From an uncultured Flavobacteriales bacterium (GTDB lineage Bacteria; Bacteroidota; Bacteroidia; Palsa-965), in the NCBI GenBank assembly GCA_937974275.1, contig CALJIF010000039.1:1-64000 (forward strand): a DNA stretch of 64,000 nt, written 5' to 3'. Made by a program: the position numbers and the translations under genes. Shown piece by piece: positions 46,584-53,905 of this stretch (position 1 is the first letter of the stretch; each line of letters starts with the position of its first letter). Under the pieces are notes generated by a model. It saw only the letters and a list, made by a program, of their open reading frames with translations. It was not told the origin of the DNA and did not search any database.

Positions 46584-47510
46584 GTGAAAGTTTATTACAA
46601 TCTGTCCGAATTTGTTCAGCCTTCTAATCCGGTGGTTACTATCGGTACGTTCGATGGTGTTCATCTCGGCCATCAAACAATACTGAAGCGACTGGTAACA
46701 GAGGCAAATGCTGTGCAAGGCGAATCGGTTTTGCTTACTTTTTACCCGCACCCGCGCATGGTGCTATTTCCGGAGCGTAAGCAGTTATTGCTGTCAACTT
46801 TGGAGGAGAAAATTGATTTATTACGCCAACAAGGTTTAGATCATCTCATCATACAGCCTTTTACCCGCGAGTTTTCTATGATGTCTTATGAAGAATTTGT
46901 TCGCGAAATTCTGGTGCGGCAATTGGGAGTGAAAAAACTGGTAATCGGATACGATCACCAATTTGGGAGAAACAGGGAAGGCAGTTTTGAGAATTTGCGC
47001 AAAATGGCGCCGGAACTTGGCTTCGATGTAGACGAAATTTCTGCAAAGTTGATTGACGATAATGTGATCAGCTCAACCAAGGTTCGCGAGGCTCTTGATG
47101 CAGGGCGAGTAGAGGATGCGAATGCTTTATTAGGCTATAAGTATGCTCTTTCAGGGACAGTTGTTAAAGGAAAACAACTGGGTCGTACAATCGGTTTTCC
47201 TACAGCTAACGTGGTGGTAAGTGATACGTTTAAGTTAATTCCTTCCAATGGTGTTTATGCTGTTGAAGTGCTTCATAACAATAAAGTTCATCAAGGCGTA
47301 ATGAATATCGGTGTTCGTCCCACCGTTGATGGTGTAACTCGGACCAACGAAGTACACATAATGGATTTTAATTCGGATATTTATGGTGAATCATTGAAGG
47401 TTAGTTTTGTACAACGCATTCGTGATGAACTGAAATTCGATTCTTTGGAAGGATTAAAATCACAAATAAAAAAGGACGAACAAATGGCGCGATCCTTGTT
47501 ATCTAAATAA
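46584..47510 (+). CDS. ribF: Bifunctional riboflavin kinase/FAD synthetase
   Basis: 308 residues from the GTG at 46584, the normal RibF size; an in-frame ATG 90 nt upstream adds a non-homologous tail. The FMN adenylyltransferase half carries TIGTFDGVHLGHQTILKRL (nucleotidyl-transferase HxGH-like site) and FYPHPRMVLFP. The riboflavin-kinase half carries GTVVKGKQLGRTIGFPTANV and SNGVYAVEV. It makes FMN and FAD in the cytoplasm. The LRR gene begins 1 nt after its stop. Confidence 0.94.
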   Translation: MKVYYNLSEFVQPSNPVVTIGTFDGVHLGHQTILKRLVTEANAVQGESVLLTFYPHPRMVLFPERKQLLLSTLEEKIDLLRQQGLDHLIIQPFTREFSMMSYEEFVREILVRQLGVKKLVIGYDHQFGRNREGSFENLRKMAPELGFDVDEISAKLIDDNVISSTKVREALDAGRVEDANALLGYKYALSGTVVKGKQLGRTIGFPTANVVVSDTFKLIPSNGVYAVEVLHNNKVHQGVMNIGVRPTVDGVTRTNEVHIMDFNSDIYGESLKVSFVQRIRDELKFDSLEGLKSQIKKDEQMARSLLSK

Positions 47511-47511
47511 T

Positions 47512-48126
47512 ATGAGCATACGATTCCTGGCAATATTGATTTTTTTCTGGTGTGGAAATGTACTTCACGCTCAGAATTTGTTGCCATTAATCGATTCCCT
47601 GACATTAGATACGATGGACGGCCACACCAGTTTGGCTGCAGCTTTGAAAGAACCGGAAAAAGTGGTGAAACTTACTTTGCGAAAAGAGAAGTTAAGTTCT
47701 TTCCCTGCTGAATTATGGAAGTTTCCGAACTTACAGTATCTCGATCTTTCCAGAAACAGTATATCCGAAATACCGGATTCTATCAGCTATTTCAAAAATC
47801 TTCAGGTACTGAAAGTGTCCCGCAACAAATTGGATTTCGTGCCGCGTGAAATAGGCGATTTGGCCCAGCTTAAAATTCTTGACCTCAGTCAAAATGAATT
47901 AGTGGCTATTCCTCCACAAATTGGCAAACTAAAAAACCTCAATTATCTGGATTTATGGGACAATAACTTGTCCATATTTCCGGAGGAATTAAAAGAGATT
48001 GCCGGAAATCTTAAAGTGTTGGATTTACGCGCTATTCTCATTAACAAATCAACACAAGAGCGTATTCGTTCCTTGCTGCCGAATACTACCATTCACATGT
48101 CTCCACCATGTAAGTGCGATCAGTAA
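47512..48126 (+). CDS. Exported leucine-rich-repeat protein
   Basis: 204 residues. A signal peptide ends VLHAQ. Residues about 45-180 contain five to six LRRs of the typical 23-residue bacterial type (LQYLDLSRNSISEIPDSI, LQVLKVSRNKLDFVPREI, LKILDLSQNELVAIPPQI, LNYLDLWDNNLSIFPEEL). Periplasmic or surface protein-binding role (inference). It starts 1 nt after ribF and ends exactly next to the converging receptor stop. Confidence 0.8.
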   Translation: MSIRFLAILIFFWCGNVLHAQNLLPLIDSLTLDTMDGHTSLAAALKEPEKVVKLTLRKEKLSSFPAELWKFPNLQYLDLSRNSISEIPDSISYFKNLQVLKVSRNKLDFVPREIGDLAQLKILDLSQNELVAIPPQIGKLKNLNYLDLWDNNLSIFPEELKEIAGNLKVLDLRAILINKSTQERIRSLLPNTTIHMSPPCKCDQ

Positions 48127-50532
48127 TCAGAATTTCGCATTCAGCATTATCATAAAGTTTCTTCCTGCTTGTGGATAGAAGAAGTTGTAACGTTCTTCCG
48201 CACCGCCGGCAATCCATCCGTAAGTATATCCGTTAGCGTTATACCGTAGATCCAATATATTATATACAAAAGCACTCACTGATAAGTTTTGCATCGATTT
48301 TGCTGGAATATGCCATGTAAATCGGTAATCAAGCAACGTGTAGGGGTCAATACTCCTCGATTCTTGCCCGGTATTATCCAGGAATTGTCGTCCGACATGC
48401 TTTACGATAAATCCGGTTTCGATAAGTTTTTTGTAATTGTATGTAATCGTAACCGCGCTTATGATATTTGGTGAAAATGCTATAGGAGCATTATTGTACA
48501 CGATAGAATCCTGCGTAAATGTATCGTAGTTATCAATGTACTCTACAAATCGCGGAATGACGTTATTGCTGTAGGTCATGTTGCCAACAAAAGAGAGATT
48601 AGCAAATGGTTGATAGCCGCCTTCAATCTCAATTCCTCTGCGATAACTAACCGAAACATTCTGTCGCGTGTATGCGCCTACATCATTAATTTTTCCGGTT
48701 AATATCAGTTGGTTCTTGTACTGCATATTGTACAAATTAACTCCGGCGAATAACTTGTTTTTTCTATAGCGCCATCCCAGCTCGGTGTCGTAAACAGTTT
48801 CGTGTACCGGACGATTTTCCGGTGGATTGTCAGTGAAGTCATTTCTGTTCGGTTCCTTATTGCCAACACTAAACGAAGCATAGGTTTGTTGCGCATCGTT
48901 GATTTCATAAGTCAATCCTGCTTTCGGATTAAAGAAATGCAACGTTACTTCTTGCGGCAACGATTCTCCTAAAATGTTAATACCTTCAAACGTATAATTC
49001 ACATAGCGATATTGCCCATCAATAAACAAGTTGAATTTATTGTTGAGCTGATAGTTCATTTTGCCGTACACATTCGCTTCTGATTTCGTAGCGGTGTTAA
49101 AGTAAAACTCAGGATTAATTAACGCCGCCGGTGGCAGATAGCGCGACCATACAATAGTTCCGTAATGATCTCCACTGTACGTGCTTGCCGCACCACCCAT
49201 CGTTACTTTTACTTTTTTCGTGCTGTTGTATGTGACATTCCACGTTCCTCCGTAATACCAATTATCCAACCATAACTGTCTAATTAAATCTGTTGGAGTT
49301 GCAAGTGAAAGCGAATCGGTAAATCCATATGCTCCCAGATTGGCATCTTCTTTAAATTGTTCATAGTAACCGCGACCTTTTGTGGCGTGCAATGCAGCAT
49401 TGAAATTCCATCTGTTGTTAATGCGATGAATAAACTGCAACTGATAATGATCTTGCTGATAGTTGTCCGTCTCTCCTTGGTAATACTGCAATTGTCCGTT
49501 TTCGTCAAAATATATTCCTGCAGGATTGAAAGTAACGTTGCCTGCTTTGATCGAATCTTCAGGAACTCCATACCACGCCTGATAGGTGCGCTCACGACCG
49601 GAGAAAGCGGTAAAACGAAGCAAGGAATTTTCTGTTACATACACGCCGGACGCATACCAACTTCTCAAATCGGAAGAAGCACGATCGATAAAACCATCCG
49701 AGTTCAATCGCGATAAACGAAGATCGAATGCAAACCGATTATTGATTAAACCGGTACCCGCTTTTGCAGTTGTTCTCCACGTATTAAATGATCCCGCCGA
49801 ACCGATAATCTCACCGTAAGCGCGGTTATTAATTTGGTCGGTTTGCAGATTAATTGTGCCTCCGAAAGAACCTGCTCCGTTTACTGAAGTTCCTACGCCA
49901 CGCTGCACCTGAATATTATCAGTGGACGAAACGAAGTCGGGCATATTTACCCAAAATACACCTTGCGATTCCGCATCGTTAAGTGGAATTCCGTTAATGC
50001 TGACATTAATTCGTGTAGCATCCGTTCCTCGAATGGTAATACCGGTATAACCAACACCATTGCCGGCATCAGATGTTGTTACCACCGAAGGCATAGTGTT
50101 CAGCAGAAACGGAATATCACGACCGGTGTTTTGCTTTGCAATATCAGCTTTACCTATTTCAGAATACGCCATGCCGGATTTCTCATTCGCACGTGTTGCA
50201 GTAATCAACACTTCTTCTTTCATGTACGCTTCGCGTTCCAGGAAAATGTCAAGCGTATTTACTTTATCAAAACAAATCGTGTCCCGACGATAACCCATTA
50301 CCACCGGTATCAGGCAAAGTGGTTTTTCGGTAGAATCAGATTTGATTTCCCAAACAAAATTGCCGGCGAAATCAGTTTGTGTTTGTGTGAAGCTTCCTGC
50401 TTGTTTGATGATTGCGAAAGCCAATGGTTCCTTCGTTGTGGCATCTTTAAGCGTGCCGCGAAGTTGAAGTTGTTGTGCTGCAATTGTTGTGCAGGCAAAC
50501 AGAGTTAAAAAACTCGCTACTGTTTTTTTCAT
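48127..50532 (-). CDS. TonB-dependent receptor, TPP-riboswitch controlled (probable thiamine uptake)
   Basis: 801 residues. The signal peptide is followed by a CarboxypepD_reg-like domain (about 22-105: LRGTLKDATTKEPLAFAIIK). The plug (about 120-225) holds NTMPSVVTTSDAGNGVGYTG, ITIRGTDATRINVSINGIPL and VQRGVGTSVNGAGSFGGTI. A 22-strand-type barrel ends in NFMIMLNAKF. The TPP riboswitch directly upstream makes thiamine or a thiamine phosphate the most likely substrate. In Bacteroides thetaiotaomicron a TPP-regulated TonB receptor and PnuT take up thiamine (established knowledge); the homology here is by context. Confidence 0.85.
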   Translation of the reverse strand: MKKTVASFLTLFACTTIAAQQLQLRGTLKDATTKEPLAFAIIKQAGSFTQTQTDFAGNFVWEIKSDSTEKPLCLIPVVMGYRRDTICFDKVNTLDIFLEREAYMKEEVLITATRANEKSGMAYSEIGKADIAKQNTGRDIPFLLNTMPSVVTTSDAGNGVGYTGITIRGTDATRINVSINGIPLNDAESQGVFWVNMPDFVSSTDNIQVQRGVGTSVNGAGSFGGTINLQTDQINNRAYGEIIGSAGSFNTWRTTAKAGTGLINNRFAFDLRLSRLNSDGFIDRASSDLRSWYASGVYVTENSLLRFTAFSGRERTYQAWYGVPEDSIKAGNVTFNPAGIYFDENGQLQYYQGETDNYQQDHYQLQFIHRINNRWNFNAALHATKGRGYYEQFKEDANLGAYGFTDSLSLATPTDLIRQLWLDNWYYGGTWNVTYNSTKKVKVTMGGAASTYSGDHYGTIVWSRYLPPAALINPEFYFNTATKSEANVYGKMNYQLNNKFNLFIDGQYRYVNYTFEGINILGESLPQEVTLHFFNPKAGLTYEINDAQQTYASFSVGNKEPNRNDFTDNPPENRPVHETVYDTELGWRYRKNKLFAGVNLYNMQYKNQLILTGKINDVGAYTRQNVSVSYRRGIEIEGGYQPFANLSFVGNMTYSNNVIPRFVEYIDNYDTFTQDSIVYNNAPIAFSPNIISAVTITYNYKKLIETGFIVKHVGRQFLDNTGQESRSIDPYTLLDYRFTWHIPAKSMQNLSVSAFVYNILDLRYNANGYTYGWIAGGAEERYNFFYPQAGRNFMIMLNAKF

Positions 50533-50534
50533 TT

Positions 50535-50594
50535 TGTCCTTTTTGTGGATCGGACATTCCGCGACAAGGGATGCATCGTTTCATGTTCCGATCC
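50535..50594 (-). promoter_or_regulatory. Expression platform of the TPP riboswitch (alternative hairpins)
   Basis: On the minus strand the 3' strand of P1 and its continuation (GGATCGGAACAT, 50594-50583) can pair with ATGTCCGATCC (50557-50547). When P1 is held by TPP, TGTCC (50556-50552) is free to pair with GGACA (50539-50535), which ends 2 nt before the ATG. The arrangement predicts translation on without TPP and off with TPP. The pairings are read by eye; no folding energies were calculated. Confidence 0.6.
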
Positions 50595-50707
50595 TGGTCC
50601 CTACGCAAGCATTATCTTGTTCAGGTGTGTTCATCATTGTGTTTGGAACAATCATGAACCGGGTATGATCTCAGCCTCGTGTAAACACAAGACACCCCTT
50701 TGGATCG
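50589..50707 (-). ncRNA. TPP riboswitch (THI element)
   Basis: On the minus strand P1 is CGATCC (50707-50702) with GGATCG (50594-50589). The conserved core contains GGGGTG (about 50699-50694), CTGAGA (50674-50669), ACCC (50664-50661), ACCTGA, GATAATGC (50616-50609) and TAGGGA (50603-50598), in the right order for the pyrimidine and pyrophosphate pockets. The segment between ACCC and ACCTGA is extended into a P3a-type hairpin around TTCATGATTG. The element lies between its own -7 box and the receptor gene. Confidence rests on the exact core motifs. Confidence 0.95.
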
Positions 50708-50710
50708 ACG

Positions 50711-50718
50711 CAAAGGTA
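50711..50718 (-). promoter_or_regulatory. -7 promoter box for the riboswitch-receptor transcript
   Basis: TACCTTTG on the minus strand, exact consensus, ends 3 nt before the P1 strand of the riboswitch begins. The RNA would therefore start with the aptamer. It sits 7 nt past the stop of the NadR-like gene. Confidence 0.7.
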
Positions 50719-50724
50719 TAGGAA

Positions 50725-51261
50725 TTAACTTAAATCGGGAAAATGTTTTTGCAATGCCTGAATAGCATTATAAAGTCTCATTTCGTAACGCCCGCTAATT
50801 ATTTCAAAAGGCAATTGACGAATCGTAAGTTCTTTAAGGTAGAGCTGATAAAAGTAATCACGACGTTGTGGATTAACGCGCACCGGATCAGGCACCCAAG
50901 GCAAATCATTATTCGTTAATAAATACAAGTCATATTGGTGTGCCGAAATCTGCTCTTCAATCCATGTCGGAACGGTGCGATAAATATCTTCACACCAAAC
51001 CTTCGCAAGAATAAACTCTGTGTCCACAAACAATAGTTTATTCGCAAGTGCGGCCAATTCGTTTTCGTGTTCTAATTGCTTGTGTGCAATGGCAACAATA
51101 TCCTCTAACGATGTTTCCTGATTGCTGTTGGCAACAAACTCGCGCGCATACTCCGGAACCCACAGCGTATTGTAACGCATAGCAAGAGAACGACACAACG
51201 TTGTTTTACCGGTGCTTTCCGCTCCAATTAAAGCTATGCGTTTGATAGTTGTCGTTTCCAT
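50725..51261 (-). CDS. NadR-like P-loop kinase
   Basis: 178 residues corresponding to the C-terminal (ribosylnicotinamide kinase) half of NadR without the adenylyltransferase or regulator domains. Walker A GAESTGKTTL (13-22), VPEYAREFV, FVDTEFILAKVWCEDIY and LLTNNDLPWVPDPVR are typical of this kinase group. NadR kinases phosphorylate nicotinamide riboside. Because the gene starts 28 nt inside a PnuC-like gene and precedes a TPP-controlled receptor, the substrate here could instead be thiamine. It is the last gene of the five-gene coupled operon. Confidence 0.8.
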   Translation of the reverse strand: METTTIKRIALIGAESTGKTTLCRSLAMRYNTLWVPEYAREFVANSNQETSLEDIVAIAHKQLEHENELAALANKLLFVDTEFILAKVWCEDIYRTVPTWIEEQISAHQYDLYLLTNNDLPWVPDPVRVNPQRRDYFYQLYLKELTIRQLPFEIISGRYEMRLYNAIQALQKHFPDLS

Positions 51262-51839
51262 GAAAGCAGTCCCGTTACACTAAGAATGGTAAAGATGAAA
51301 AATAATATGGCGAACAAATACATTTCGGGCCCTTTATGTATGTACAACATCACAGATGCGCCATCAATTATGATCCAGAAAATCCAGTTCTCAATAAAAC
51401 GTTTTGTCGTTAACCAAGTCGCAACTACCGAACTAACGGCGAGGATACTATCGATATACGGATAGGTGCTCCAATTGTAGGTCGCGCTAAGGAATCCTAA
51501 TGTAAATCCACCGCATAATGAAATGACCAGTGACAATTGAAGTTGGCTGCCGTTTAGGGTTCTTACGATGAAAGTATTTTTGCTTGCTTGCTCTTGTTGG
51601 AGCCACATGTACCAGCCGGAAAACCCAAGAATCACGTAAATTCCGTTCAGCACACTCTCTGCCGGTAATCCCTGGAAATAGTATTCTAACATGGCGGTTG
51701 AACTACCTGCTATTCCTGCCGGCCAGCACCACGCTTTGCCGCGAGATGCTCCAACGATGTATAAAATTGAACTCAGCGTTGAAATCCAAGACCATACGCT
51801 GGTGTGACGCACTGCATCCAATACGACTTCTGTAATCAT
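51234..51839 (-). CDS. PnuC-family vitamin transporter (PnuC or PnuT type)
   Basis: 201 residues with seven to eight hydrophobic segments. The second half contains FIENWIFWIIIDGASVMLYI and the first half VLNGIYVILGFSGWYMWLQQ, the repeated W-rich motifs of PnuC transporters. These carry nicotinamide riboside (PnuC) or thiamine (PnuT) by facilitated diffusion, with the substrate trapped by phosphorylation inside. The following kinase and the TPP-controlled receptor favour PnuT. Its ATG overlaps the ThiE-like stop as ATGA. Confidence 0.85.
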   Translation of the reverse strand: MITEVVLDAVRHTSVWSWISTLSSILYIVGASRGKAWCWPAGIAGSSTAMLEYYFQGLPAESVLNGIYVILGFSGWYMWLQQEQASKNTFIVRTLNGSQLQLSLVISLCGGFTLGFLSATYNWSTYPYIDSILAVSSVVATWLTTKRFIENWIFWIIIDGASVMLYIHKGPEMYLFAILFFIFTILSVTGLLSWKRQLSNA

Positions 51840-52465
51840 ACAGGTGTAGAAGGATTTTCGGCCAGCTTTTCTTTAATAGCAAGAAACGTAAGTAATGGAT
51901 TACTTGACTTCCATATGGTCCCGTATAAAGCTATACCCGTAAATCCTAATGATTGAGATGTGGTTGCATTTTCCAGGTTTGTTCCACCTCGCGCAATAAT
52001 GGGAATGCCGGAGCGCTGCAACGCGGATTGAAGGCTATGATGATTAAATCCGGCTCCGTAATTACCGCTAATACCATCGTAAATATTTCCCAAAAACGCA
52101 TAACTGTAGGCTTCCTTATTTTCATATAACGAAGCCAGTTTGTGAAATGAAGTAGTAATTAAAGCTGAAGGATTTTTAAGTTTTAATGATCGCTTGTTCC
52201 ACCAGGTACTCCACTTTCTTTTTCGATGTGTTCGTGTAATGTGTATGCCGCCTAAGTTGTACTTTCTTGCAAGCTTATGATGACTATGAATAACGATTCT
52301 ATCGCGAAAGTGAGCCGGTATTGCTTTTATAAAATCTTCCATCTCACGCGTCCGCATCTTGGGCTTTCTCAGATGAAAAATTTCCAGCCCGTGTTCAAAA
52401 AGTGACGTCACGATAGTCGTCTCTTCAGGAACAGGTTTGGAGGATGAAATCACAATGAGTTTCAT
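51836..52465 (-). CDS. Divergent ThiE/TenI-like protein
   Basis: 209 residues with a TIM-barrel pattern of the thiamine phosphate synthase family: GLEIFHLRKPKMRTREMEDF, IVIHSHHKLARKYNLGGIHI, YAFLGNIYDGISGNYGAGF and IPIIARGGTNLENATTSQSL. The usual ThiE ligands are changed: IINDR-type (Asp for Mg2+) reads VIHSHH, and the GPVFPTxTK-type phosphate loop reads LGNIYDGISGNYG. It is therefore a family member of uncertain activity, perhaps TenI-like rather than a thiamine phosphate synthase. It is coupled by ATGA overlaps to the genes on both sides. Confidence 0.75.
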   Translation of the reverse strand: MKLIVISSSKPVPEETTIVTSLFEHGLEIFHLRKPKMRTREMEDFIKAIPAHFRDRIVIHSHHKLARKYNLGGIHITRTHRKRKWSTWWNKRSLKLKNPSALITTSFHKLASLYENKEAYSYAFLGNIYDGISGNYGAGFNHHSLQSALQRSGIPIIARGGTNLENATTSQSLGFTGIALYGTIWKSSNPLLTFLAIKEKLAENPSTPV

Positions 52466-53190
52466 AATGGTCGAATCGCGCGAATAAATTCAGCAACCAA
52501 ATTTGGTTCGTGTTCAAATATAGTTCCGCCAACCAATATGTCCGCACCGGCCTCGCAAATATTTCGAGCTTGTTCCGGTGTTGTAATTCCACCGCCTACT
52601 AATAACGGAGTGTCAATCACCGCACGTACAGCTTTAATTACTGCAGTACTCGGATGTTGTTGACCACCACTTCCGCCTTCCAAATAAATACACTTAAGTC
52701 CAAGTTGTGTCCCTGCTAATGCTGTTGCTGCTGCAATTTGGGGTTTGTCTGCCGGAATCGGAACGGTATTACTCATGTAACTTACCGCAGTAGGTTTCCC
52801 ACTATCCATCAAAATGTAACCAACACTAATCACCTCTAATTTTGACTTGTGAATTAGAGGTGCCGCTAAAACATGTTGACCTATCAATAATTCAGGATTA
52901 CGTCCCGATATTAAACTCAGCAACAACAAACCATCAGCATTGTTGCAAATCTGAGAAGGGTTGCCCGGAAACAAAATCACGGGCTTGCGACATGCTTTTT
53001 TTATAAATTCAACTACTGATCGTGTATTGTTTTCTTCCAGTAACGTACCCCCAACAAGAAAAGCGTCAGGTAATTCGTTTTCAGGCAGCTGTACGATGCT
53101 TTCAAGATGCCCTGTTTTGTCCGGATCTACGAGTACAAAAAGTTGTTTTCGCTGCTGTTTTTTCGCTTTGAGTATCTCTTCGTAAATCAT
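52462..53190 (-). CDS. Geranylgeranylglyceryl/heptaprenylglyceryl phosphate synthase
   Basis: 242 residues from the ATG at 53190, chosen because it overlaps the upstream stop as ATGA; an in-frame start 24 nt earlier is possible. The TIM barrel shows FVLVDPDKTGH, AFLVGGTLL, LFPGNPSQI, YLEGGSGGQQ and LLVGGGITTPEQARNICEAG, the phosphate and polyprenyl sites of the PcrB/GGGPS family. The enzyme joins sn-glycerol-1-phosphate to a C20 (or longer) polyprenyl diphosphate, the first archaeal-type ether-lipid step. Group II homologues are known in Bacteroidota; the lipid product in these bacteria is poorly defined. No G1P dehydrogenase or UbiA-like gene is here. Confidence 0.88.
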   Translation of the reverse strand: MIYEEILKAKKQQRKQLFVLVDPDKTGHLESIVQLPENELPDAFLVGGTLLEENNTRSVVEFIKKACRKPVILFPGNPSQICNNADGLLLLSLISGRNPELLIGQHVLAAPLIHKSKLEVISVGYILMDSGKPTAVSYMSNTVPIPADKPQIAAATALAGTQLGLKCIYLEGGSGGQQHPSTAVIKAVRAVIDTPLLVGGGITTPEQARNICEAGADILVGGTIFEHEPNLVAEFIRAIRPL

Positions 53191-53810
53191 ACAGGCAAAG
53201 TATAAGCTAAGCAATAGTCATCGTTAAGCATAAATCGAACCTCTCGTTTCAGAAAACCGGCATTACTATCAATCACCACCGGTACAATCCCTTCATCGTG
53301 TAACGGAAGTTCTTTTACGAAAATATGACTCTTTAGAAACATGTCTTCACGCCCCACAACTTTAAACGAAGATTCTTTAATGCACCACATTTTCAACGCG
53401 AGTTCTTCTGTCCATTTTTCACAGAAGATTATTTCGTCGTCATTTAAAAACTTTCTTAAAACCTTTAGTGCTTTCGAATTACTGAGTTCGATATCAATCC
53501 CGCACATTGAATGGCTGAAATATGCTCCGAAATATGTACCGGAATGTGTAAAACTAACGTGCTGTCCATTACTTAATATTGGCTTACCACTAGCGTTGTA
53601 ATTCAAAGAAACACCGGGGAAATGCTGTTCAACTAATATTCGCTGCAAATAATAATGTTGGAGCCGATGTTCCGCACTGTACTCGTTACCCGGCGAAATC
53701 ACTTTACCTGCAAGTGCATCATGTACAGCAAGCTCTTCCGATGGTTCGGATACGTTCCAGATGTAAATGCAGGACGACGTGTCCGGATGTAGTGTCTGAG
53801 CCAACGGCAT
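53187..53810 (-). CDS. 4'-phosphopantetheinyl transferase superfamily protein (Sfp-like)
   Basis: 207 residues. The fold's two Mg/CoA motifs are present: CGIDIELSN and WTEELALKMWCIKESSFKVVG (WxxKExxxK). VSFTHSGTYFGAYFS is the usual preceding block. It attaches phosphopantetheine to a carrier protein, either acyl carrier protein or a secondary-metabolism carrier. It is first in the operon with GGGPS, ThiE-like, PnuC-like and NadR-like genes, divergent from ahcY. TATTTTG, a -7-like box one base short, ends 5 nt before the ATG. Confidence 0.85.
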   Translation of the reverse strand: MPLAQTLHPDTSSCIYIWNVSEPSEELAVHDALAGKVISPGNEYSAEHRLQHYYLQRILVEQHFPGVSLNYNASGKPILSNGQHVSFTHSGTYFGAYFSHSMCGIDIELSNSKALKVLRKFLNDDEIIFCEKWTEELALKMWCIKESSFKVVGREDMFLKSHIFVKELPLHDEGIVPVVIDSNAGFLKREVRFMLNDDYCLAYTLPV

Positions 53811-53848
53811 GGCGCAAAATACAGCATTTTAATCGTTTCGGATCATAA

Positions 53849-53880
53849 TTTGGGTAATACCCTGAATTAAAGTACCTTTG
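53849..53880 (+). promoter_or_regulatory. Promoter of ahcY
   Basis: A -33 TTTG at 53849-53852, a 20-nt spacer and a perfect -7 TACCTTTG at 53873-53880. It lies 25 nt before the ATG, inside the divergent gap to the phosphopantetheinyl transferase gene. Confidence 0.7.
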
Positions 53881-53905
53881 CACTCCTAAAATAAATCGTT
53901 ATCAC

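Noticed and set aside
49963..50508. 181-residue open frame on the plus strand
   Set aside because: Antisense to the riboswitch-controlled receptor; Cys/Arg-rich composition typical of a shadow frame.
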